From Siphonodentalium dalli (taxonomy: Eukaryota; Mollusca; Scaphopoda; Gadilida; Siphonodentaliidae), in the NCBI GenBank assembly GCA_032622095.1, contig CP136066.1, forward strand, positions 184,114,716 to 184,178,715: a DNA stretch of 64,000 nt, written 5' to 3'. Below are positions 30,401 through 45,400 of the stretch, one piece after another (positions within the stretch are counted from its first letter, which is position 1; each line of letters opens with the position of its first letter). The position numbers and the translations under genes are program-made. Below the pieces are notes generated by a model, which saw only the letters and a list, made by a program, of their open reading frames with translations, made no database searches and was not told where the DNA came from.

Positions 30401-33400
30401 CTTAACTGTGATATAAACTTCTCCTCAAATTTATATCCTATGTACGTAAAACTTCAGTACATTGTTACTGACACATTGAAGATGTGCAACATATTTAGTC
30501 ATTATGCACGTTGTATCATTGATGTAATCAAATCCTCACTTGTACCATCAGCAAGGGATATTTTGGTCAGCGACCTTTTATTTGTTTAATTTCCATGCTG
30601 TAGATATTACATTTGAGTCAAGAAGCAGATACTTTCATACCTAAATAGATAAATAACTTCTGGGTGAAGTGAACATTATTTTGTCATTGTTAAGTATTTA
30701 TCAGGGTTTTCTCATTCAACTGAAACATAATCATAATATCAATTTATGTAACTTTGCTATGCAGTTATGTTGACGTTTTGTGATTTAACTTTTCAGATGC
30801 ACAGACACATGGTACAATGAAGCTCACCTGTTACTTTTGTTTAATGACCTACTGTCTCATATCCAAAACAGAAAAGTTGCTGGTAAGTACGTTCTCTGTA
30901 TTTCTCCGCCAACCAGCCCTCTCCCCCCCCCCCCCCCAATTCCTGGTGATGTTATATTGACCTACTGTCTCATATCCAAAACAGAAAAGTTTCTAGTAAG
31001 TACATCCTCTTTGTTACTCCGCCAACCAGCCCCCTTCCAATCCTGGTGATGTTATAATGATTACTGTCTCATATCAAAAACAGAAAAATTGCTGGTAAGT
31101 ACATCTCTGCATTTCTCCATCCACCAACCCCCCAAATCCTAGTGATGTTATAATGACCTACCGTCTCATATCCAAAACAGAAAAGTTAGTGGTAAGTAGC
31201 TTCATTTCATTCCTCCACCCAACCACCCCCTCCATCCGTCATCTATCAGTATAAAAAAAATATATGACCCCCCCCCCCCCCCCCCATGTCCAATTGTACC
31301 CAAATTGGTACAAGACGATCTGAGATATAACATGTTTTCCAAATGTTATCAAGGCGATATTTTCTCTGATATTTTCACTTCTCCGAAGACAATTATGCTT
31401 TCAGCGGTGTCTGTCATAACAAAATACCAAAACCAAATTCTGAACAAACTCCACGAACCACTTGTGGCTTTCTTTATATCATTATCAGCGGTGCAGTGGT
31501 GGTGATATTTTCCTGCATGTCCAGGCATGTCATGTTCTTGTCACACGTCATTTTGAAAGGGAAATCCCCTAGTAATGATATAATGACTTACTGTCTCATA
31601 TCCAAAACAGAAACATTGGTGGTAAGTTGAAGCTCTCAACTACATCTGAATTGCTTGCAATTTGAAACATGAGCTCGCCCAACAGCTAATTACAACAACT
31701 ACTAACGACCTCATAAATATAATAGAGATTCACCAATGGCCCTATCCTAACCATGTGCCAATGCATTCTCTTATATATGCTAGTCTCTCATAGGGAGCCT
31801 CGCATAAATACAGTCCTTCGAATTTGGAAAACGTAGGTGCGCGATATATCGCTCGGAGCTTTTGGAATTTGCGCGCGCCTTTTTTGCGGGAGCACAATTC
31901 GAATTAACATGGATGAAATGATTACTGAATAAAGACAAATACAATTATAATGATACACACGTGTAATTCCAAGTGTGCCTTTGGCAACTTAAAGTGAAAA
32001 CAGAAATAAAAACATATGTTTATATTGTAGTACAATATCTAGTCCACAATAATCCGATTATCTGGCAATCCAGGTGAATCTAATCACGGTAATGAGTCCA
32101 CTTCCGCGTCTGAGAGCGCATGCTCACCAGACTCGCAGTCACTTCAAACTTCAAACTCGGAAGTGGAATCGTTACCGCAATCAGATTCACCGGAATCCGA
32201 CGAATCAACCGGGGCTCTCTTTCGTTTTGATAGAGTCGGTATTTGAGGAGGCTCCAATGTCCATTTTTCGCTTTCTCCGAATCGAGAGATACTGGCTTCG
32301 AAGTATAGCTTCGAAGTATAGTTAAACTTAAAACCTAATCTATGGCAATAATATTCAAATGAATCGGCGAATCCCGCATGCCGAAACATCAAACGAGGCT
32401 GCCAAAGAATTGACACTGTTTTTTGCGGGAACTCGCACGTGCAGCAGTTGTGACGAGCTGTACCCCAATCATTGACTGAGAAAGACGCCAGCGGCCGCTT
32501 TGATCTTTGTTATTATGTTCGTAATCAACGTCATCGCTACTGAGAAAGATACACGGTTAATAGTCTTGTCGGCGTTTAACCAATGATGCGCTGTTTGTTA
32601 AAATCTCGTTCACTGGCTGCAAATTCCGACGCGCGCATTTAAATTTTTCGGCGTGCGCATTTAATAACTCGCTGGTTTTTAGGTCCACGTGCGCCAAGGC
32701 GCGCAAGCGCAATTGCGCACCTCAAAATCGAAGGACTGTATATAAGAGAATGCATTGGCCTAACAATATTTACCTTGATCTTTTAAGCCTATGCATTATC
32801 TTATATATGTGAGGCTCCCTATGGGAGACTCGCATATATAAGAGAATGCACTGGCACAGGGTCTTTAATGTTGCACAAGTGCAGCTCTCATCATGAATGG
32901 GTTAAACAGCCCTCAAAATATGCGATAGCAAAACACCATAGAAAAAGCTGTAGAAGCCCATATAGAATTTCATACAATTCCAAAGAAATGCTGTGGAAGG
33001 CTGTTTAAAACAGAAATGTTGGACTTCATTTATTTTGTGTGCCAGAATACACAAGACAGTGGATGGTGTGTCAACATACTTTATGCATGAATGATTATAT
33101 GTTTTTGTATCTGTTTGCAAGTTAAAGTGAGACTGTACCTAAATCCAGACATTTATGGGGCCATCTACTATATTCAACAGAAAATAGGCAACAAATGAGT
33201 AAATTTGAGTCAGGGATGATTGCAAAATATACCAATGTACTCTATGAAAGATGTAAATCAACACAGTAATTATAATGGAAATGATTAAATGAATTCTGTT
33301 ATTGGATATTTTCTTTGAGTTTAGTAGGAGATGGCCCCATAAATGGCTGCACTTAGGTACAGTCTCCCTTTACCATGTAAATAAAGTTATTAAAAAGAAG

Positions 33401-36400
33401 AATACACAAGACATAAATATCAACAAAATAGTAGGCTTCCCTTGAATGGGTTCACATCCCTCCTCCATGCCACTTAACCCTTTCAAGACGGGAGCTGTGC
33501 TGGTGCAGCATTAAAGATCACGTGCCAGTGCATTCTCTTATATGCAAGTCTCCCTAATTTATAAAAGAATGCACTGGCTTACAAGGTCAAGGTAAATATT
33601 GTTCGGCCAATGCATTCTGTTATATATGCAAGGCTCCCTATGGGTGACTCATATATGAGATAATCATGAGAATGCATTGGCACAGGGTGTTCGCAAAATT
33701 TCGAGAAGCTCCAGTAAAGAAAGGGTTCAAATGACAAATTTGCTTCAGCTCATACATACAATTTTATATTGCAGTTTAGTCCCCATTTTCAAGATTTATG
33801 GCAAGTCTTTCAACCGAAGCTGTCTGAACCACAGATATCCACACACCATAATAAACAGGTAAGGCTTTATTACATCCGAGACCAGCTCAGACCTAAAAAT
33901 GAGAATCTCCTATAATAATTTAAATGAAATGTTAAAGTGCATGGTTATGGTATTCACCTTTATTTATAATTGTCCCCCGACATTCCATTGGAGGACTACA
34001 GTAATGACCATCGTCCGTGTATCCGTCTGTCCGGAACTTTGTCCTGTATTCTGTCATTTTCTTGTCAATTTTTTTTTTAAACTTTGCACATACTGTATAC
34101 ACCCGTCAGTAAGCCCAGGGGGCACGTGCACGTTTTTGTCCAAAAATGTTGGGTACTGGGCTTACTCACGGGGATCCCCCCGTGCAAAATCTCAGTTAGC
34201 CTTGAGATGCTGGTTTACCATCGTATTTTATACTGATACCAAGAGTAGTTGCGTTATATAAAGAGAATGATGCGTTTTATTAAGATAAAATCATATAATA
34301 ATAACAAGATACAGATGTCGACAGGTAAAACAAAAAATACAATTTATACTTTGTAAACATGCGTATGGAACGGTTAATAGCGCACATAAATAGCACAAAG
34401 TTCAAACAACAAAGTTCAGAAGACGACAAGTCCATCGTCGTCGAAACCATCGAACTCCAGGTCGTCGTCAGAATCTTCCTCGAAGAAGAAAAAATTTATG
34501 AATTTCGCGGTAATCGACGAAACGTATTATGTACGTTCTGCAACAAGAACAATAACTCTATAAATTCGAGGTGGATTAATATTCGAATGGAAAAACTCAT
34601 TATCTGATACTATTTTAAATGTAATGGTTCAAAAATGATTTAATATAAATATTAGCTGCTCTGATATATATATTGCCTCATGTTAAAATGAAATAATCCA
34701 AGATTAATTAACGGCAATTGAGCCACAAAGATTGTAAACGAATTAACACCAGAGAACGTGGCAACTTTTAAAAGTATATCATAGAAAGCAGGACTGCTCG
34801 TGGAAATTATTTGGCTCAATTTATATTTTCTTGGGATCAATTTGAAAACACAATAGTGTTGTGTAATGAGTTCACACCCAAATTTAGTTGGAGTAATGCT
34901 CATTAAATGCTAATTAATCAAGCCTACCTCCGGGGACACAGTAACGATGTCAGTGTCACGGCTTGCAAATTCGTCGAGGGTCATAAGTTGTGCCATGTGG
35001 ACGGTAACTGTCTAGAACAAGCTGTCTGCGTACATCGTCGTCATTTTCTATGCTTCCTATCAACGTTGAATTGTCTAGCGGTTTTTGAACAGTCTCTACC
35101 ATTAGCACGATGCCACTCGGCAACTTTCATTTTAACTTCCAATGAGAATCTAGCACGAAGTTTAGACATGTTGAAAGCAGAATGTTTCAAATTGTTATAT
35201 GATTGATAACCTGGTGTATCACACTATATATGTCAGTTCTTGTAAAAACACAGAGTCATTACATAGCATCCCATTGGATTCACTTACATCTCATTGGGTT
35301 CACTCCACGAGAGGCGTGAAAAATGGGTGCGGCACCCTTTGATGTTATTTGTTTGATACTCCTTTGATATATCCAACAACTAAGATGGGAATATTATGGG
35401 AATAATCTGTCTAACATATAGGCCTAAGATTTATAATATATAAATAATAAATAATAACAAAAGCAACATATATTTTTAATTTTGTTTTATTTTCATAACA
35501 CAGTACGTACAAATAAAACGAGTATCTGTCATTTGTGATCGTCGTTCATCTATTCAATGCACTGTACTGGAGATTCTTCTCGGCCACAGAATAGCAGGAC
35601 ATGATTGTACTTACCTCCTGAAAATTGGGGGTGGGCTTATCCACGAGGACCCCCCCATGTTTGTTTGAGTGCAAAAAACCCAGACTGGGCTTACTCACGA
35701 GGATGGGCTTACTGACGGGTGTATACGGTAGTTCAACCAGCATGGGAACTTGCTATTTTGGGTTCGGTCGGACTCATTTTGGCAGAGTTATTGCCCTTTT
35801 TCGAAATAGAATAATACATCCTGGGACGCATCTTTTGTCCGAGCCTGTATTCCGTCATTTTCTAGTCAATTTTTTAGCTCAATTAACTTTGTAAAGTTTG
35901 AGCTATTGCCATGTGTTGGTATCCGTGCGCGTGTGTGTGTGTGTGGAATATAAAATTTATGACATAATTTTAATAGATTTATCCACTATGTCTTTTCAGG
36001 CTTTGTTGTTATTCTGGTACAATGTGTGTTTAGATTGTCCAGAGAATGTGAAGCTGATCGTAACAAATCCACACGTCTGTAAAAATATAGGATTTATTTA
36101 TATTCTGTGAGTAAAACACTCCTCTATTTTGTTTATTGGTAAGGCTTCAGATTTTATAATTTTCTTGGTGTTCCTGACATTTTTGTTTACTTATCATTTT
36201 AACGGAATCTAATTTAGTTGATGATCAACAATAGAAATGCCAAAGTAATTTAAAGCTTGGGACATTTAGTTGCAGAAACTCTCGAGATTAATCCAGAAAT
36301 GTCAAGCCGTCAGAGAATAGTAATGTTTGGCTTTATTATGCTTTAATATCGTGAATGAAATCAGCACTTAACCAATCCATGACTGGAGCTTCCTGTGAAA

Positions 36401-39400
36401 ACCCTGTGCCAATGCATTCTCTTATATATGTGAGTCTCCCATAGGGAGCCTTGCATATATAAGAGAATACATTGGCCTAACAATATTTACCTTGCCCTTG
36501 CAAGCCAGTGCATTCTCTTATATATGCGAGGCTCCCTATTGGAGACTTGCATATATAAGAATATGTGCAGGATATTTGATGCTGCACCAGCGCAGCTCCC
36601 ATCATGAAAGTGCTGACAGAATTTTGTAATATATAAGAAAAAATGGATTTTTAATGTAGACTATGAAGTTTTCTACCTATCTGGTGATAGATGCTACATT
36701 TGTAACATTGTGTATACTGTTTTACACCATCTTTATATACAACTGACTTTCATGTACAGTAATGCCCTAAATAATCGACTCCTTAACCACAGAAGAATTA
36801 TGGGTAACTTTTCAGGATTTAGTCGGAAATATGGCTTGTTGCCATTAATTGGAAAGCTCTCAGTGAGAGCTTTCCGATGAATGGCAACAAGCCATATTTC
36901 GGACTAAATCCTGAAAAGTTACCCATAATTCTTCTGTGGTTTTGGGTAACTTTTCTGGATTTAGTCGGAAATATGGCTTGTTGCCATTCATCGGAAAGCT
37001 CTCATGAGAGCTTTCCGATTAATGGCAACAAGCCATATTTCCGACTAAATCCTGAAAAGTTACCCATAATTCTTCGGTGGTTAAGGAGTCGATTATTTAT
37101 GGCCTTACTGTAAGTGTCATGTGAGGCATATTGAATGTCCTTTTACAGTGCTGATCATGAGGATCAGGATGTGATTCTGTTTAACCGATGCATGCTACCG
37201 TCCTACTATGGCTTATTGAGGATGTGCTGTCAGCAATCACGGCCGTTCACTCGACAACTGTCACAACATCAGAACATTCAGTGGGCTTTCAAGAACATAT
37301 CGCCCTACCCGGCACAGTACACGGCTGTAAGTAATATTATGATCTCAGAACATTCAATGGGCTTTTAAGAACATATCACAATATACCTGGCACAGTTCAC
37401 TGCTGTATTTAATATTTTAACATCAGAACATTCAGTGTGCTTTCCAGAACATATCCTCCTACCCGGCACAGTACACATTTGGTTAACATCATAACATCAG
37501 AATATTTAGTTAGCTTTCAAAAACATATCACCCTAGCCGGCACAGTTCACTTTTGGTGATTTTGTTTTACTGGACTACAACACTAACATCCAACAGAGTA
37601 TTCAATCCCGAAATGTAAGTGAGATAAGGACAATCAGCACGTCATCTCTTTGTTTTTATTTGTCATAAAATGGGTGGAACGAAATGAAATCAATTGAGAT
37701 TACCCGAGAAAAACATTAATTAACATTAAGTACAATATATGCATATGAAAATAAATATAATATAATTTTTAAATACCCTCACCTGCATGTGACACCATTG
37801 AAACACTCAAGGACAAGTTTTTGTTGTGGATAAATAAAATATGTAGATTTAGGATTTCTATTGTTATATTGTATTTACAGGCAGTGGAAGAGCTGTTTCG
37901 TATCATGCGTCTGATGGCGACAGTTTACGAGGACAGCACAGAAGAAGAGACCAAAGCTGTTAACACTTTCAAACGAACGACGATACAGCTTTATCTACAC
38001 TGCCTGGATGCTCGCTCCATGTGGCAAACCCTCATTAGGTGCATTTTTTATCTGCTACTCTCAAACCCATCAATAAACTTTCAATTGATCACAAACGCTT
38101 TACTGCTCAATATTATCATATACTGAGCTCTTTGCTGTTATGGCTTTTTAGCAGTGAATGAAATTATGGGAAAATATTTAACTCCCCAAAACTGACCTCA
38201 TAGGCATATGCCAATTTTCCTGTTTCACAGGCCCATGCAAATGCTCACGAAAACCGTGTGTGCAACCTTGATAATCGTGGTTTATAAGTAAGAAATTTTT
38301 TTAATCTCTACAAAATAATTGCGGTACATTTATACAAACTACTCCGAACTGAGATCGAACGTACCCGTTTCCAGATTTAAATTTCTGATTAAATAAACGA
38401 CCGTTGTGATAAATTGCATCTGCAAACTCATATGTTGTGGCAAAATACATGTTATGAATCTCTGCTCATTGCAAGTTCTTTAATGTACAGTAATGCTCTA
38501 AGTAATCGACTTCTTAACCACAGCAGAATTATGGGTAACTTTTCAGGATTTAGTCGGAAATATGGCTTGTTGCCATTCATCGGAAAGCTCTCCACGAGAG
38601 CTTTCCGATGAATGGCAACAAGCCATATTTCCGACTAAATCCTGAAAAGTTACCCATAATTCTGCTGTGGTTAAGAAGTCGATTACTTAGAGCATTACTG
38701 TAGCTCTGATTTAATGTAGCTTATACGTCCGGTCTCAGTGCGGCTATTTAGCAGCAAAGAGTTTGACATATATTAAGCAGGGAGCATGTTTATCATCAAA
38801 AAATTTGCCCAAGCCTTGAAATAGCGTGCCTGTCATTTGCAGAATGAGGTCCCCAGAGGGTGAATTTAGTGATGCTACCCCGCATAGCGGGTTAGCATCA
38901 CCAAATTCACCCCTCTGGGAACCTCATTCTGTTGAGTTGTAAGCAGAATGAGGTCCCCAGAGGGTGAATTTGGTGATGCTAACCCGCTATGCGGGGTAGC
39001 ATCACTAAATTCACCCTCTGGGGACCTCATTCTGCAAATGACAGACACGCTATTTCAAGGCTCGAGTTTGCCGTTGAGATACTGACATATAATTGTAAAA
39101 CATGAATGATGAGCCGTGAAATTTCAAATTCAAAATTTAATACAAATCTTTTAAGACAAGGACATGACATAGTATTTATAGTTTTCCTTCAATAAGTGGT
39201 CTAAGGGCAGCAAGTTATCTGCAACTAGTCTTTAATAATAATATCAACCGAATGCAAGGGATCACAAATGAATTATTAAATTCTTGTATAACTAACTCTA
39301 CATTGCCAATCATTAAATATTTGAAAATGGTATTATCAATAGAAAATTCAAAAATAACTTTTAATCAAATTAAGGATTACCTAGATTGCTTACTGCACAT

Positions 39401-42400
39401 ATTCCTGGATTAGTAATATATAGCATTCAATTACAGTTATCTTGAATCCTGAATGAGGCGCTAATTTTGAATTCTTGGTTTATATTTTGACTTCTGAGTT
39501 ATGCATAAAGCTTTATTCTTTGTTTTCAGCGCTCTGAAGATTCTCATAGAGAATGAACAGGACAAGTTATTGCTGTTGTTTCAGCAGGGATTACCTATGC
39601 TATCTGAAGTATGTTTAGATAAATTAAGCACAAATATTAACCCTTCAATGACGGGAGCTGCGCTGTGTAGCATTAAAGATACTGCGCCAATGCATTCTCT
39701 TATATATGCGAGTCTCCCATAGAGAGCCTCACATATATAAGAGAATGCACAGTCAAGGTAAATGTTGCTGGCCAATGTATTCTCTTATATATGCGAGGCT
39801 CCCTATAGGAGACTTGCATATATAAGAGAATGCATTGGCACATGTTTTTTAGCAAAATTTCAGGAAGCTCTAGTCATGGAAGGGTTAATTTGCAATAAGC
39901 ACACATGTTAATGACTATATATTTATACAGAAATGTATGGCTTCCATATTTCTTCAAGTTAATGTAGTCCTAAAAATGACTGATATTCCTTTTCTCTCCA
40001 GTTTTTGTACTTTGTATTTGAAAAGAATATTCTCCATCTATCGATCTAGCCAAGTCTCTGTTAACTCTCGATATAAAGTCCAGGGAGCAGCCTAGAAGAT
40101 TAGAATTGGGAGAAGTCACTTCTCCATGTTTGGTTGTTTGGGAGAAGTGGACTATTATCAGGAAGAAATAATGCCTGAAGTCAATTTACACCCCAAAATC
40201 ACCCTTATATGATCCAATAAGTATTAACAACACAACAGGCCAATTATAAAGCCAGTTTAGTGAGTAAGAACACCATTATAATCAGTAAATATACTTTAAA
40301 TATGCTGTTGGGACATATGGATACTGGTATATGAGAGAGAAGTCACTTCTCCCTGGGACAAAAATAGGGAGAAGTTGCACATTTCAAGGAGAAAATATCT
40401 CCCAAGTCGCCCTCTTGGCTGATCCCTAATATAAACGTGCTATACACAACATACACCATTATTATTTCTCACTTATAATATATATATAGATTTATTACTA
40501 CAGACATTCTATACCTTATATGTTATGTTATTTCTATTGGCATTCATTCCTTGCAGTATATGTACTAGTATTCTAATATCTGACATTCTCCAGTCTGCAA
40601 ACAGTGTGTTTGTCATTTGCAGAAAGATGTCCCCAAAGGGTGAATTTAGTGACGCTATCCTGCACGGCAGACTAGTGTCACCAAATTCACCCTCAAGGAA
40701 CCTCATTATGCTCAGGCCTCAACTGCTATGGGGGGGGCCTAGGATCAGATTTAAGTTCCCCAGTTGAAGTTGGTGATGTTCACCCATTAGTCATCTCGAT
40801 TATATATTTTATCTTCTGCAAATTAGGGGATATAGAAACTTCCCAGAATGGTAACTAAAAACAATGTTAATTTGAGACTATATATACTTGCCAGAAGATG
40901 AGGTCTCAACAGAATAAGGTCCCCAGAGGTTGAATTTGATGATGCTAACCTGCTTGGTGGGATTGCATCACTAATTTATCCCCTGGGGACCTCATTCTGC
41001 AAATGACAGACACATTATTTGCAGGGTTGGGCATTCTATATCTTATCTGTGATGATATTTTCAATTACATACATTACATGTAATGTTATCTTTTAATTGT
41101 TTAATTGCAGGCATTCCATACATTACATGTAATGTACCATGAAGCTACAGCATGTCATGTGACTGGAGACATTGTTGATATGTTAAATATTCTCCACACT
41201 TGCTTGAAAATGGCTCGATCTGTGATAGAAAAGAAAGGTAAGGCTACAATAAAAAGAGGATCTCTAATGAGTCACAATTCTATACAAAATTTATGAAGCG
41301 AGTGCACTAAATTTGATTCGAGCCAAACTTGAGCAACGCTCGATTCGCATTTAGTGGACGAATGATCTCGAAATGGCTGGGGTTAAAAAAATTAATATTG
41401 GGCCAAAAAAAAAAAGGGTTTTGATTCCCCAGCATTGCTGCATCGAAAAAAATGGCCCGCGTCCGACCATTTTATTTCCATTTTCGATTTCATTGCAGTA
41501 GTAAACCGGTAACACGCAATAAAATGATTGTGCCGATATTAAAATCATATCAATATTCCAGGTAATCCCTATATGAGGTGCAGGTAGTACAATGTCATAA
41601 TTTGTTATTCTTTATATCAGATTAAATTAGTTTATATCCATTACAAAGTTCTCACTGCATTTTCTGACCTGGGAACGTATAATAACCCATGCCGACTTTG
41701 CCAGTCTATGGGCAGTAAAAAATAAAAATAAAACACTCGCTCATTGATTTAAAAAAAAATTGCCTGAGAATTAAATATCTTTTTTTGGATTACCTTCTCA
41801 ACCGAAGAGGAAGTAAAGGCACCTTCAAGAACAAATATAGTTCCATTTTCATGTTGACAAAATTGTTCAACCACCCTTATCACCCATGTTTATCTCACAG
41901 TCAACACTAAATAACCGAACACAAATAAAATATCATAATTATATTCTAATTAACATAATAATGTTCTGGCATTGACATAATTATCATTGCGGTAAGCTCT
42001 TACATCACTGCGGCTGCCGAAAATACACGTGGGTCTTACATAAAATATGAGGTCGGGTTTAGGGGCTAATTATGTGATAAAGAAATATCTACATCTTGAC
42101 TCGATAAGGATGTTCAGGATATATCGTGGAGGGCTCTGTCTGTCCATCCGTCTGGGTGTGTGTCCATGCAAACATTTCACCTTGTAACTCCGGTGTGAAT
42201 TATCAGACATATTTACAAACATTTCACCTTTTATATCTTAGGCGGGAATCATCGAATTTGGTTGTCCTTCGGTATGATGATAGCACAACTCCCTTGTTCA
42301 ATTTAGAAATTTAGAATTTTCTCTCTGTACAGACAGTTTGCATTGTAACTCCAGTATAACTGATTGGAATTATATACTGGTTGGATTGCTAATAGACCAA

Positions 42401-45400
42401 TATTGATGAAAGTATACTGACTTGGAGCAGGTTTCTTCCATGGAATATTGTCAGAGCTTTTGCCTTTGCATATGTTGAGTTGTTTCCGATCTGAGGCCGG
42501 GTAGGACGGTCAGTGTGCAGTTCCCTTCACCATTGCTGGACGAATAGCTAGATTTTATATCTGAAACACATTTAGCATTGTCACTCAAATACCAACGTTT
42601 GGATTTTAATATCTTTTGGAATAGTGCAGCTGGACAGTGTAATTTTCTAAAAATTGTACATGACCTGTCTCAGTATGTAGAAAAAAATATACTGACAAAA
42701 ACTATTATTTCCGAGTGACATAAGCTGACTGGTCTTTTGGACTCAAATTTGTTATTTTATACCCCAATATCCATACAGACAATAAATACACAATTTTTAG
42801 TTTGAGCCAATTTGAGCTATTGCCATGGGTTGGCATCCGTCCCGCCGTCAACAATTCCTTCAGCATTCTACAGGCCACATATCTGATAAATTTTTTTCGG
42901 AATTTGTTAAAAAACAAGGCCACCAGCAGCCATCTTGGATTTCAAATTTAAATTCAATCGCACACCACATTTTTGGAGATTTTTTTGAAATCTCAGGCCA
43001 CATAAAAAAAGGTGTTCGTTTCTCAAGGAATTTTTTTTTCAAAAGTGATGAGGAGGCAGGTATATATTATTATTATTTATTTCATATTTTTCAGATGAGG
43101 GAGGCAGGTTTTTGTTTTTTATAATTTTATTTTAATGATACCGTGTAACAAAAACACTCCTTATTCAAATTTATCATATAACATGGAAAGCCTTAGGTGG
43201 TGGACAGAGTACATGCAGCTAAATGATAACAGATCTGAAATCTGAAAGTCTGAAACTATATTCCATTTGGGAAGGAATTTATATATGCAATTAGAAATGA
43301 TATAGAAGCAGACAAATTTTAATATTTTTTAATTTTTGGGGTCATTATACCCAATGAAATGTTCAAACATTTTTGATAAAGAGCATGCCTTTTGAAATCC
43401 AAGTGTGCTCATTTCATTGAAACACACAAAGTCTCTCGATAAATCATCTCTTCTTGGTTTGCTGTTGGAAATGTGGTACTTTCCTTCTTCATTAGAATAG
43501 AAGTTCAAAAGCGTTTTTTTTTTAATACATGAATCACCAGCATAATTTGGAACTGTAACATCAATGTCATCCTTTTTTATAATTATTTCGAGTTGTATGT
43601 ATCGACCGGACATCCGAACGTTGTTGCAACATCAGAGGCATTTAACTGTTCATCAACACAATAAAAATCCGATGTTTTCAATTTTGAAACGCGAACTTGA
43701 AACAGTGTGAAAAGTGATTTCAGAATTGTTCGCCTGAGTTTCCTCTCGGTATTCAGTAAGAATTATCCGTTTGTTTTCGTCAATAACTTTCTCCCGAAGG
43801 AATTGAAAAGAATGTGTATTAGGGCATGGTATAACTGTCCATGGTACAAGGTGTTGAAGAGGTGCTCCCAGCTTCTTTCCAAACACGGCACCATTTATTA
43901 GTTACGAGTGTGGCCATTTTTCATACCGGAAACAACGAGGAGGTGCGCTCGATCTCGCAACCCGGAATCCGGTGTACTTTTACCACCAAAGAGGCATAAC
44001 TCTATATACTTACATTGCTTTCATCCTGCCAATCTCAACAGTGAAAATTGGGAACGCGCGGTAGGGTAGTAAGCTTATTATAAGCCGGCGATAAAAAGTG
44101 CCAATGTGCACAGTTTTTTAAGACGCGGCGGTCCTTGAGAAACGAAGTTGCATTTTTATGTGGCCTTAGATGCGTGTTTAGGATCACTTCCAGATGGGAG
44201 CTATTGAATTTAAACAATTTTTTATGAAAAATATCGCCGCTGGCAGCCATCTTGAATTTTACTCTCTTCATGATTAACTCTTTCGCTATGTCGAACCATC
44301 TGTGTTTTTTCATCCCATTGATTGTAAGTCCTTATTGATCTTCGTGTTGGTAACTATGGAATTTCGTTTAAAAACATGGTAGCCAGCCACCATCTTGGAT
44401 TTTACATTTGAATCTCGACATACTGTAGTTCCCATTTATGGTTGGATCTCTTCAAAATTTAACAGACATGATTGCATCAGCAATTCAATCTCTTCATTGT
44501 ATGACTTTAACATTTTTATCTGCAATGTATAACATTTTCTAAATTATCCCCTCTCCAAGTTGAGCTACACTGTCATTGACACTTTCACTAAGTCTTCCAT
44601 AATTGGAGCTTTCTGAAATTTTGCGAAAACCCACAGGGAGCCTCGCATATATAAGACAGGGTTTCCGCTAGGGGTAGGGGAATGGGGCCGGTAGCCGTCA
44701 AGGGGAAAACTCCAGGTAAAAGTAGCCTGTTTTACTTTTAGTACTGGTTGAACTACTTTCGTTATATCGGCCAATAGAATCGTGTGAGAGTAGAAACGGC
44801 AGATTGTTTTGTTCCATTTCTGCCCAAGTGCCAAGCTATCAAACCTTATACATGTACCTGTAACTTTAAAACTAGTAAATTTATTAGATATATATTAATT
44901 TACGAAGTACATGTACAGAAAACCAGTAATTTTAAACGTGCTCGTTAATGTTAAAAGACTCACTGTGGAAGACACAGCAGATGTTTCGGATGCATAACGT
45001 AATCGGAATATATTAAGGCTGATTACATACAACCGCAACGTAACTAACGGACCTCAAAGGCATAGCTCCTAGCGATGTCAGTTCTGATCACTTCCTGTTT
45101 CAATTTAACAACGCGTTTAGAGTGTACACTCACAAGATATAAAATAAATTCACCTTTTAAAATTCCTTAGTACTATTCCAACAAAATTCAGAAGTTTTAA
45201 ACATCTTTATACCTTTATAGACATGCAGTATGTCCTGGGGTATGGCAGGAGGGGAAAACTTGGCGAGGGGAACGGGGCCGTCAAGGGGACCCTGTGCCGG
45301 TATAGCGGAAACCCTGTATAAGAGAAAGCATTGGCCTCACAATATTTACCTTGACCTATGGGAGAATCGCATATATAAGAGAATGCACTGGCACAGGAGG

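Larger units (their letters stand above)
31752..32903. mobile_element. Family C MITE split by element K
   Basis: The left part ends ...AGGGAGCCTCGCATAAA and the right part resumes TATAAGAGAATGCATTGGCC, ending CATCATGAATGGGTTAA. Confidence 0.85.
34098..35722. mobile_element. Element L: pogo-like transposon remnant
   Basis: TACACCCGTCAGTAAGCCCA is inverted exactly at the two ends with TA flanks (34096-34097, 35723-35724). The 1.6-kb interior keeps, on the minus strand, an N-terminal HTH coding piece (35041-35169) and an acidic C-terminal-like piece (about 34416-34500), as if internally deleted or decayed. Confidence 0.75.
33971..35890. repeat. GTCCCCCGACATTCC repeat split by element L
   Basis: The left part (TTGTCCCCCGACATTCCATT, GTATCCGTCTGTCCGG) continues after 35724 with AGTTCAACCAGCATGGGAAC and GGTTCGGTCGGACTCATTTT. 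It then runs into TTTGAGCTATTGCCATG, a motif also seen near 42806. Confidence 0.55.

Noticed and set aside
33899-34261. 120-codon plus-strand frame
   Set aside because: Covers the GTCC-type repeat and the end of element L; no conserved domain.
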